Assembly (NCBI GenBank): GCA_944472135.2
Contig: OX235265.1
Span: 46,349,459-46,413,458, forward strand
DNA from: Trichobilharzia regenti
Taxonomy: Eukaryota; Platyhelminthes; Trematoda; Strigeidida; Schistosomatidae
Direction: 5' to 3'
Length of the DNA: 64,000 nucleotides
Part shown: piece by piece, positions 55,881 to 64,000 of the stretch
How positions within the stretch are numbered: the stretch's first letter is position 1
Layout: each line of letters begins with the position of its first letter
Translations under genes and position numbers: made by a program
The notes under the pieces: generated by a model
Database searches by the model: none
What the model saw: the letters and a program-made list of their open reading frames with translations, nothing else
What the model was told of the DNA's origin: nothing

Positions 55881-56748
55881 TGACTCTTCCAGTGACAATT
55901 TTGTGAGTCTACTTTCATTCCATCTGCTTTCGCATATTCCCAATACTTAAATACAATATCTTCTCATCTCTTCTGAAATCTGGGCAGCTTTGCCAGTCTC
56001 ATGCATAGTGCAGACGTTCCATGTTCCCACACAAATTTTTCTTTTGTCGCAAGGAGGCCCATCATACTGAAGTTTATGTAGCAGTTTTTTTAAGCGGTTG
56101 GGGTAGCCTCACGCCTAAGAAGGGGGTTGTTACATAAATATATAGGTTGCAGAGGAGCGACGTTTTGGGTGGCTCCCTCTAGAATCGGGAAAACAAGGGA
56201 TAAAGTAATCAGAACAACAACAGCAAAAAGAAAAAAATCACTACAGGAAAGGCAGCGACAACAACAAAAAACTGCAGCAGTAATATCACTGTCAAATACA
56301 GTGACAATATACTCGCTAACTTGGGTATGTAAATCCAATAATATATACAATTATAGATATTAGTTAGTGCTAAATAGTCACAAAATGCCAAACAATTTGT
56401 TATAGCTATTATCAGTTGACAAGATTACATCCAGTGTTCGAAGGTTAACGAGTTACAGTAAATTCCACAACTTCCTGTCCAGAAAGATCAGAGAAATGAG
56501 AGTTTTATGTAACTAAGCAAATGTGGCGCACTTCGTTTATATTGTTCCATTATTTTCAATCTCTTGACTTGATCGGTAGTAGTATTTTCCATATTTCGGT
56601 GTGAGTGATGAATCATTCCTATTACATGTGCTGGTTGTAGACTCGATGAACAAAGATTGAGTAATCATCCTGTCTCTCTCTCCACCTACCAATAAACTGT
56701 GCTCGAAACGTCATCAGTAAATATTACTATATAACACTGTGAGACTTT
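55881..56748. other. spacer with a partial S3 SINE
   Basis: The part 56050-56125 resembles the S3 body on the minus strand (gaggcccatcatactgaag, ggttggggtagcctcacgcc). The rest, including an AG/CA-rich stretch at 56205-56275, is unrecognised. Confidence 0.4.
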
Positions 56749-57058
56749 ATTAGATAGTTGGAGGCAACCGGCCACAGGAAGCGTTCGACCTAGGTTTCGT
56801 GCAAGCTGGCACTCACCAGTCAGCAAGGCGTATCTGTAACCCTGGAAGAACTCATGCCCTTCTGATATTCGAACCCACGTCATCACGCAGTGCTGCAGTC
56901 AGAGACGTTACCAGTAAGCAATTCAGGTTCTCCACTGACCTCCAGTAGGACTGTATTGGATACTTTAATTGGACACTAATGACTAGTGCGACGTGTCTAA
57001 TCCTTTCATTGGTGCAAACTGAATTCTATCAGTCAGGTTTGCCTCCAGCTATCTAATA
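56749..57058. repeat. MITE-like sequence with about 19-bp terminal inverted repeats
   Basis: Left end attagatagttggaggcaa at 56749-56767 is mirrored by ttgcctccagctatctaat at 57039-57057 (one mismatch). The interval contains a tRNA-like, B-box-like segment on the minus strand (ttcgaacccacg at about 56868) and overlaps the foldback at 56968-57190. Confidence 0.5.
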
Positions 57059-57190
57059 TTATCAAATCAATGTGAACCGTGATGGTGAGTTACCTAGCTT
57101 GATGATGGCCAAATTGCAAACCTGACTGATAGAATTCAGTCTGCACCAATGAAAGGACTAGACACGTCGCACTTGTTACTAGTGTCCAAT
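56968..57190. repeat. foldback element with about 75-bp inverted repeats
   Basis: The arm 56968-57043 (attggacactaatgactagt, gcgacgtgtctaatcctttc, ...) is the near-perfect reverse complement of 57116-57190 (..gaaaggactagacacgtcgc, acttgttactagtgtccaat), separated by about 70 bases. It would form a long hairpin in single-stranded DNA or RNA. Confidence 0.85.
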
Positions 57191-57601
57191 CAAAATACTG
57201 TGAAACCTTCTCAAAATAAACTTTACCCACAATGGAATTATGCTCTACCACAGTGCACAATTTCTGTTATTATGTCTACTCACCCTCAGTCATACCATGT
57301 CGTTTATATAGAAACTCTTAAACTGCCTATTGGTTATAAGGAGATAAGTGGTCATATTTTCACTTTACTTTAATACTGAAGTGTCTAGGGCAACATGTAA
57401 CACTAACTTCCTCGAAAACCTGCATGATATATGTCACTCCAAGTATGGCATAAATGTTCTGATCAGAAACATGTAACTGTCGCACCGTTTTGTGCTCTTA
57501 TCCATGTAAAGGCACACAATTTTCTGTAAGGTTAAGGTATCATTAAACTTTGTACATACGGAAACTTTCAATAGTGGATTGTAATACATAATTATTTTGT
57601 T
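57191..57601. other. spacer, nothing recognised
   Basis: AT-rich; no module recognised. Confidence 0.3.
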
Positions 57602-58760
57602 TAGACGGCAGTTAAAGTTTCAGCACCCCTGAAAACCAATCAGCAAACGACCTTGAACGGACCAATCACATGAGAGGTATTTATGATAAAGGGAAACGTA
57701 TATTTATGGAAAAATAGCATAAACAAGGATAAAACTGTTACAAGAGGTATCTTTCCCTAACATGTGAGAGAAACATCTCCTAGTTAAGCATCGGACTGTC
57801 AATAGAATAGCTACACTACATTCTGTACGTATATTCATCCAAATGACTATAAATGAGATCCATTTATAGCTCTAAACCTATTTCTCAACCTCCCCAAAAA
57901 TCCTTCAATAGAATTTGTATGTGTCCTCGTAATGGGATCGACAAAATCACTTGAATGGTTCACTCTATGATGAATATGTCCAAGAGACGACAGAGAGTTG
58001 TAACCTTTCCACTCATCCGTATGTATTATTGATTCCCGTTTTACAAGTCTGGTATTAATAGATAAAAGAGTAGTTGCTTTTCTGTCTGCTATCCTTTCCA
58101 CGAATCACTTTCGGAGTGAGGTGTTGTACAAACCAGTTACCTTAATATTGTTGGCTCGCTGACGACCACGGTTGTATTTCTTCTTCACCAACACTGTTTC
58201 GTCGACGTGCCCAACGATGTCGTCTCCACCCAACAAAGAAGTAATTTTCTCCATTTTTCACGATGCAATGTCTCTGCAATGCTGATACCACTGAACTGTT
58301 GAGACGAGGCTATTTTTGGTTTCAGCAGCTGCGGCTCTCACCGGCTGTTTTAAGACCCAGTAGTTGGATGTAAACAAAGTTTGCGTTAAGGAGAGATGTG
58401 ACCTTGCAAAAAAAGTTCCTACGAAATATTAAAATTATCAGCTTACCTTCTCTAATGCTAACTCGCCTTAAACAAACTGCACAAGGATGGACATACCCAT
58501 CAGTTGACCTACTAAAGCTTTTAAAGTCATCACACCACCACACTAACAAATTCTCTCCTTCCTAAGCAACCCTAAATCCGGGAAATATTAAAAAACACTA
58601 TCCTCCTCGAATTGCAACCGTAACTTCGTTAGGGCATGCATTTGATACGAATCAAGCGCTTTCAATCACTGAACTCTCACGCTCATGAATCTCACTGGAT
58701 AATTCGACGTCTTTGGCTGATTGGTAGTTAGTGGTGCTTAAAGTTTAACTTGGCCGTCTA
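57602..58760 (-). mobile_element. Merlin-superfamily DNA transposon, inactive
   Basis: 1159 bases bounded by imperfect terminal inverted repeats of about 45 bp: left tagacggcagttaaag..., right (reversed) tagacggccaagttaaac..., both running through gcacc to ccaatcagc. Inside, the minus strand encodes a broken Merlin/IS1595-like transposase. Merlin elements are known in schistosomes and are of this size. The expected 8-9 bp target-site duplication is not visible, so the flanks have decayed or the exact ends are slightly different. Confidence 0.88.
57847..58549 (-). pseudogene. Merlin transposase (DDE, IS1595-like), broken
   Basis: From 58549 downward: VHPCAVCLRRVSIREG (zinc-ribbon part), then in a second frame FFARSHLSLTQTLFTSNYWV, AAAAETKNSLVSTVQWYQHC. 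An in-frame TGA follows, then KMEKITSLLGGDDIVGHVDE with TVLVKKKYNRGRQ (first catalytic Asp in HVDE). After another frame change come IADRKATTLL, SIIHTDEWKGYNSLSSLGHI (second Asp in TDEW) and HTNSIEGFLGRLRNRF (Glu in SIEG). The product would cut and paste the element. At least one stop and two frameshifts make it non-functional, while the DDE residues remain. Confidence 0.87.
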
Positions 58761-60123
58761 GACTTGACATAAAGCAATCTGCAAGTAGAGGACCTCATTG
58801 CTACTCCGCTTATTTGTCTGTATATTGTGTCATCGAATTTATACTGGGATTTTATGACCCACTACTAAGAATTTAATATGTACAAAAGATACATGACTGG
58901 CGCCTTTATCACATGTAGGAAAGGTGTTGACATCTAAAGTACAGTCAATGGAGGACAATAATTACAGCTACTCCATTAACAATATACTTGCTTCCCGTAA
59001 AAGTTTTAATTCAGCCTTTCATAGGTAGATATGTACAATAGTTGTATTGTGTAAGCAGTTTATGTCATGAAATAATATTCACATTAATACTTTAGAGTTT
59101 AACAACCGTTTATCTGTTTACAAATGAACATAGATCCTAGTGGTTATGGAATCAAGGACTCTGATGGAGAGCTATTCGCCTTTCAGTTAACAGGTCAGGT
59201 TCGGAGTATTCACATTTTAGGACCACTTAAAAAATATTACTGAGGTAGACAGGAGCCTCTAATTCATGGATTTTGAGATCGGTGTTCAGTTCCTTAAAAT
59301 GCTACTGTTCATTACTTGTAGGGCTTGGCTCAGAATCGTTTGCAATAATGCAGACGTATGCAATCCTTTTTGTCTACAGTAGCCTTCATCTCATTATTTT
59401 ACTTCCCGTACATTTTTGGCTATATTGGTCTCGTTCCATTTCTTTCTGTACTTTTATGGATGCTTCTCCGAATTGTGTTTGCTTAAACCACGCTGACAAG
59501 TCAATAATTCAACTACTTGAAATTTATAAGTAGTGTGAATTACTCTTCGCAATATTTATTGGGTCTTTTGTACCTACTAATTGGAAAATGTGAATAATGC
59601 CTTTCCGATGCAGTTACAAACACTTGTTTTCAAAGCTTATTTACTCTGTTTACAGGTATTAGAACTTTTTGAAATCCAATAAAAAGCAGAGCTAATTTGT
59701 CACAACGTTCAGTATCTAATTGGTCTACCACATACACATTTATTTATCATCAGATACGTGGTCAGACACCACGAAGAGATGACTCTAGGTAGGGTTATGT
59801 ATAGAATATGGTCATCATTGTTTTGTCAGTCAATGAATGCTGAGTTAGATCGAAAGGGTATTGTCATAATTTTTTAAATACATCAAATACGCGGGGTAAA
59901 TATACAGTTTGTTCGGGGGTTTTAATTCTGAACTTCCGCTTTCCACTTAACCTTAACTAATCAATATAACTGTAATTATTGAAGATGAATATACTTGTTT
60001 GTTATTACAATGTTCATCTGTTTGTATGTGTTAAACCTTCAAAAATTATATGAATAACAGTGCTTGGAGAGTATTGAGCTAACGAGCCTTTACACCGTAA
60101 TTCATGAATTCATTAAATACTGC
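58761..60123. other. spacer with a degraded family A-like piece
   Basis: 59290-59400 (gggcttggctcagaatcgtt, gcaataatgcagacgtatgc) parallels the end of the family A coding region, but no tail is left. The rest is AT-rich and unrecognised. Confidence 0.35.
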
Positions 60124-60321
60124 TTTTTTCACAGTTGTTGCTTGTTTCAAATTTACTACGGGAAAGCAATGTTTTCTCAGTTTTTAAAGAAGCGCCTCCC
60201 GGAAAACACTATCACTACATTAGATGATCTAGTAAAATTGAAGTTCAGAATATCTAAATATAGCATTGTAGCGGTAAATAATTCCCCAAAATTATTGACC
60301 AAAGGAATAGATTATGTCTAA
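60124..60321 (+). other. possible terminal coding exon, unrecognised
   Basis: After an acceptor-like cttttttcacag (60122-60133) an open frame encodes IYYGKAMFSQFLKKRLPENT and LDDLVKLKFRISKYSIVAVN, ending KGIDYV before TAA. The charged, helical content looks protein-like, but no neighbouring exon or family is recognised. Confidence 0.25.
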
Positions 60322-60711
60322 GAGAAGAATTACATCGTGACCATAGGAATCATCAGTGAACATTGGATGCTGACCCTTAGTGTTTAAGTCGACTTGTTTA
60401 GCTGAAGACTTTCGGTCAGGCATCCCCGCCATTTGGTACTCTGTCGCGTCACTCTCGTGCACGATAACTAGCCAGCCTAGCTTCCGCTTCAGTCTGCGAT
60501 TTGGTTCCGAAATACATCTCTTAATCTGGACAATCAATTGTGGTGTTTTGCTTTGCCTTTGGTACACGAGAAACAAATAATATAGAAGTTGTTGGTATAA
60601 GATCTTGAGTTAATATACTCCGTACAATTCACAAAAGTCTATAGCGTCAGCCTCTAAAGCATCGAAGTTGAATTTTTTAATGAATACCTACAGACACATG
60701 TATTTTCAGTC
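60322..60711. other. spacer, unrecognised
   Basis: 60370-60540 is GC-richer than its surroundings and may be an old repeat, but it has no second copy in the window. Confidence 0.3.
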
Positions 60712-61621
60712 TCCTGGGCCTGTGGAAGAACTGGCGTAGAATCATGCTCCTGTCCATACTTAGTAAAATATTAAGTCGCATCTTCCTGGGGAGAATATGT
60801 GATACACTGGATACATAACTCCGCCAGCTCTCCAGAACAAGCTGGATTCAGGAAAGGCAAATCATGTGCTGATCAAATTACGACTCTACGCATCGTCATC
60901 ACAGAAAAAAGAATAGAATGGCAGTCAAACATCTACCTCAACTACATCGACTTCGAAAAGGCCTTCACCAGACAGCGTTGACCGAGAAGTAATTCGGAAA
61001 CTGCCTCAACAACAAGCTTGCTGCCTATCACCACTGATGATATCCTCCTAATTGGGGTGCACGACTGGGTTATTCGTCAGACTGAGGGGAGTAAGGAGTC
61101 AGGAATACGCTGGACCACCGATAAGAAGACGCTAGAAGATGTGAATTTCGTGCGTGGATGATTTATATGTAATGTCACATAAAATTGAAGACTTACAGGC
61201 GAAAACGGACAAACTGGCAGGAGAGTCAGGTAGAGAAAACAGGATTCCAAGTAAACACAGCGAAGACGGAGGTGATGAAGACAACCAACCACAACCAAGA
61301 GCAACAAAAAACCAGAAGCTATCACCATCAACAGGAGAGATTTGACAGAGGTTGCCTCCTTCACTTATCTAGAAAGCGTTGTTTCAGCTTTAGGCAGAAC
61401 GGATGAAGATATCTAAGCCAGCCAGAATCAGAAAGGTGACATGCACCTTCATCAACCTGAAACCAGTTTGGAAATATTCTGCACTAAGTTAGCGAGCATA
61501 AGGAACAAGATTCGGATTTTCAACACCATTGTGAAGTCCGTTAGTCACTTCTTCTATACGGGTCAGAATCTTGGCGGGTAACGAAAAGGATTAACAACAG
61601 GTTACAGACTTTTATTAACAG
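60712..61621 (+). mobile_element. family B (RTE-like) RT fragment with internal deletion
   Basis: The frames contain QAGFRKGKSCADQITTLRIV, IYLNYIDFEKAF, then after a deletion that removes most of the RT core VIRQTEGSKESGIRW, LYVMSHKIEDLQAKTDKL, INRRDLTEVASFTYL. It is cut at 61621 by LTR-X. Confidence 0.85.
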
Positions 61622-61966
61622 TGTGGTGAGAGCAGGCTGCTAGCCGATTGGTTGACACTAATCTACGTTAATGTCTAGGTCACTAATATGGGCCGTGAGA
61701 AGATATGAACAAGGCTGATTCAACAACCAATCACAGCAAAGTTAACGTGGCAAAATATGATTCGCAGATAGAGAACTCTATTTGTCAAGGAATCCCGAAA
61801 CAACCAATCAGAAGCCTGCGTTTATCTGCAACTACTCTACTGACGAACTGAATCAAGGTAAAAAGACTTGGTATGACAAGGGTATCTGGGACAGTTATAT
61901 ATTACACAAAGGAAATATGAAATTCAATCAATAAATAGGTTGTACAACTTATCTGTTGACGTCACT
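61622..61966 (-). repeat. solo LTR, family LTR-X
   Basis: Reverse complement of the 53091-53434 repeat. It starts tgtggtgagagcaggctgc (the complement of gcagcctgctctcaccaca) and shares ccaatcacagcaaagttaac, tgattcgcagataga and caaccaatcagaagcc in order. The distal end is less certain. Confidence 0.75.
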
Positions 61967-61986
61967 GGAGGTAAGCTCAGAGAGTG

Positions 61987-62135
61987 TGCGTTGGTGGCAC
62001 AGTGGTTAGGACTCTCGCCGACCATGCACATGGTCCGGGGTTCGAGCCCACGCCGACGCGCACTTGATATCTATGGTCGCCCTGCGAATTTTGGGCTACC
62101 GATATCCACGCTGAAAATTCCATACTTGTACCACA
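61987..62135 (+). repeat. tRNA-derived SINE (S4)
   Basis: Head gcgttggtggcacagtggtt...ggttcgagccc...ccgacgc keeps the acceptor-stem pairing with one G-T wobble. The body stops at ttccatacttgtacca, directly against the DCTN4 exon on the other strand. Confidence 0.85.
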
Positions 62136-62925
62136 GGTTCAGATATCATAGCAACTAGTGTTGTAGAAGTACGCCGTTGAAAATCAGCTTTATTCACATT
62201 CAATCCAACATTGCCTGATGGAGTTGTTTTCCCTGTCGCTGAAGTTGACGATGATGTTGATGGTGATGGGATCATGTATCTCAGTTCAGGGACATGATAA
62301 ATAGCACTCAAATTGATTCGAAATTTAATAGAACTTGGATTAAAATCAGCTTTGCATAAATTATGCTCACAAACACGACAACGCATTGATCGTTTAACAA
62401 CTAAACTTTTTGGTCGTGGTTCCAATTGTGATATATGCTTTGGTTGAATTTGTGGTGCTAAATGACGCTGATGAATATTGGTTATTTTATCGATATTCAA
62501 TGGTCGGTTAATGTATTCATCTAGATCAAACGGTGGAATATCGGAGATAGCTTCAGAAGATGGAATTAACACCTTTTTAGCTGGACCACTTTCTCGTTGA
62601 GGTGTTGTCCACGAAGATGAACAGTAACGTCGTAAGCGCGGATTTAAAACAGAATAACGTTCCAGTAAAATCATATAATTTCTCTTCCGGGCAAATTTAT
62701 TCCACTCTTGATCCTCTTTCTCTTGAACGGCCAAATGACGATAACTATCGATTAATTCAGAAATCCGCTTAAAATGTGGACTTGTTTTCTCTTGCCATCC
62801 ACCAGCAGCCTGTTGTTGATCTGGAATACCACTATCTCTAGTAATCCAACGACAAAAACCACAGGCTAAAAAATAGGCCTTCTGTGCTGTAGTTCTACCC
62901 GGTTCATCGGGTTTAGCTTGGACCA
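62134..62925 (-). CDS. DCTN4: dynactin subunit 4 (p62), one large internal exon
   Basis: 264 codons opening with QAKPDEPGRTTAQKAYFLAC and GFCRWITRDSGI, followed by GGWQEKTSPHF. Further on come RKRNYMILLERYSV, EYINRPLNIDKITNIHQRHL, SLVVKRSMRCRVCEHNLCKA and DFNPSSIKFRINLSAIYHVP. These are the conserved blocks of dynactin p62, with paired zinc-type cysteines in CGFC and CRVCEHNLC. Dynactin activates cytoplasmic dynein; p62 sits in the pointed-end complex. The acceptor is ctactgcag just before 62925. Upstream exons (zinc-ribbon N-terminus) and downstream exons are not seen. The 3' edge is uncertain because an S4 SINE begins there. The linker SPSTSSSTSATGKTTP is low-complexity and longer than in mammals. 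Confidence 0.9.
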
Positions 62926-62940
62926 CTGCAGTAGCACGTG

Positions 62941-63421
62941 TGTGGAGTACGTAACAATGTGATTGTACACTTTTTGGTTACTTGTATAAATTCGAGATAT
63001 TGTACATAATTTTTGTTTAAAACGCTTCTTGTTGAAATATACATAACTTCCGTGTACAATTGAAAAATACACTCTGCTGTTGGAGACTTCGTCTTCTCCC
63101 TGGTCACTTCTGCTTACTTGCTCCACTCACACCGTGTTGTATACTTCGGATTTATTGTAGGAGCCTACTACTCTCAACCGAAGACATTTCTACAACCGGA
63201 ACACAGCAGCTACAGCAGACGCAGTCCAAACAATTAACGTGCCCGTGGATTATATAATTAATTTGTAGCCGAGGACTTAGACTTTATATCCAAGTAATCC
63301 TTTTTGTTGCTATAACTCGTCACTGTATTTTTGGTAATATATTGTGATTTAACACTCCACTGACTTGGATTATTACTTTTATATTTGGAATGTTAGTGAA
63401 CTCTAATATTAGTCCCCTACA
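62941..63421 (+). repeat. 5' LTR of a Gypsy-type retrotransposon
   Basis: 481 bases from tgtggagtacg to gtcccctaca, giving TG...CA ends. It is followed eight bases later by tggtgagcccgataag, which looks like a primer-binding site. The matching 3' LTR would lie beyond the window. Confidence 0.75.
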
Positions 63422-63561
63422 AATTAATTGGTGAGCCCGATAAGAACACGGATTATTTTGGCATATTCATATTCTTATTTTTGCTATTTTGTATATTCAT
63501 TGTGATTTTGTGTGTGGTTTATATTTGTATCCTAATTTGCACCAATAACCTCATATTTATA

Positions 63562-64000
63562 ATGTCATCACCTCAGTCCGGTACATCAAACGAGCAGACA
63601 ACTAATAGCGAGACAAATGCCACAATAAATGCCATCACTGATTTTCGTTTACCCCAATACGGTTTCGCAGAACCAAGGATTTGGTTTGCGGTAATTGAAC
63701 CGTTGCTAGAAGCACGGGGCATTAAGTCCCAAATAGCCAAATATGGTATGGTGCTGGCAGAACTCCCTCCGTCAGTATTGACAGAAATCAGCGATTTCAT
63801 CGAAGATCCTCCGACGGAACATCAATTTGATAAACTTAAAGCCCTCCTCATACAACGTACCAGTTTGTCGGATGAGAAAAGAATCCAACAATTGCTCACA
63901 GGCTGTGAACTAGGCCCACGTAAACCATCCCAGCTGCTCAGGCACATGCGCCAGTTAATCGGACATCATAAAGTAGACGAGGTAGTGCTGAAACAGATGT
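63562..64000 (+). CDS. retrotransposon gag polyprotein (partial at the right edge)
   Basis: ATG at 63562 and open to the end (146 codons). Gag blocks are LPQYGFAEPRIWFAVIEPLL, IAKYGMVLAELPPSVLTEIS, KALLIQRTSLSDEKRIQQLL and GPRKPSQLLRHMRQLI, the pattern of capsid-like gag in invertebrate Gypsy-type elements. The protein would form the particle that packages the element RNA. There is no frameshift so far, unlike every other retroelement of the window, so this may be a young copy. Confidence 0.85.
   Translation, partial: MSSPQSGTSNEQTTNSETNATINAITDFRLPQYGFAEPRIWFAVIEPLLEARGIKSQIAKYGMVLAELPPSVLTEISDFIEDPPTEHQFDKLKALLIQRTSLSDEKRIQQLLTGCELGPRKPSQLLRHMRQLIGHHKVDEVVLKQM

Larger units (their letters stand above)
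62941..64000 (+). mobile_element. LTR retrotransposon (Gypsy-type), 5' part; leaves the window
   Basis: LTR, leader (63422-63561) and the start of gag in the order expected of a full element. Inserted in an intron of DCTN4, antisense to that gene. Schistosome Gypsy families include Boudicca, Saci-2 and Saci-3; assignment is not possible from gag alone. Confidence 0.8.

Overview
The window looks like genomic DNA of a blood fluke (Platyhelminthes, Trematoda, schistosome lineage). It is AT-rich and eukaryotic, with short exons, GT-AG introns and about half its length in degraded transposable elements. The repeat set is typical of schistosomes: Sm-alpha-like SINEs with a tRNA-like head and a hammerhead-ribozyme motif, a BEL/Pao LTR retrotransposon of the Sinbad/Saci-1 kind, several CR1- and RTE-like non-LTR elements, Gypsy-type LTRs and a Merlin DNA transposon. 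The species cannot be read from the sequence.

Four host genes can be supported. (1) On the minus strand, 10071 down to 2000, five exons with matching splice phases encode at least 431 residues. The product is a coiled-coil nuclear protein, tentatively ATRIP, and it continues past the left edge or into undetected exons. (2) On the plus strand, 25219-31741, four exons encode a complete 342-residue thymine-DNA glycosylase (TDG). (3) On the plus strand, 43928-49980, the last three exons encode a very glutamine-rich protein that I cannot name. (4) On the minus strand, 62925 down to about 62134, one large internal exon encodes part of dynactin subunit 4 (DCTN4/p62). If gene 1 really is ATRIP, it and TDG both act in DNA damage signalling or repair. 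They lie in opposite orientation with a BEL element between them, and nothing suggests co-regulation.

Layout. 1-10 kb: the ATRIP-like gene, its introns filled with SINEs, non-LTR fragments and an LTR-like repeat carrying the start of a histone H4 gene. 11.8-13.4 kb: a CR1-type element, minus strand. 13.7-20.6 kb: a decayed BEL/Pao element, minus strand, with two LTR copies and tandem 195-bp repeats. 20.6-25.2 kb: mostly unrecognised sequence. 25.2-31.7 kb: TDG. 32-43 kb: SINEs (including large inverted pairs), a long RT fragment and an RTE-like fragment. 43.9-50 kb: the Q-rich gene. 50-57 kb: non-LTR fragments, a solo LTR and a foldback MITE. 57.6-58.8 kb: a Merlin transposon. 60-62 kb: an RTE-like fragment, a solo LTR and a SINE. 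62.1-62.9 kb: the DCTN4 exon. 62.9-64 kb: the start of a Gypsy-type element (LTR and gag) that leaves the window.

Repeat families are labelled here only for cross-reference. S1-S4 are SINE types. A is a non-LTR family with a CAGA tail. B is an RTE-like family that often ends in AAT repeats. C and D are non-coding modules that look like 5' regions of non-LTR elements. LTR-X is a roughly 345-bp solo LTR. All identifications come from reading translated motifs and comparing copies within the window; no database search was run.
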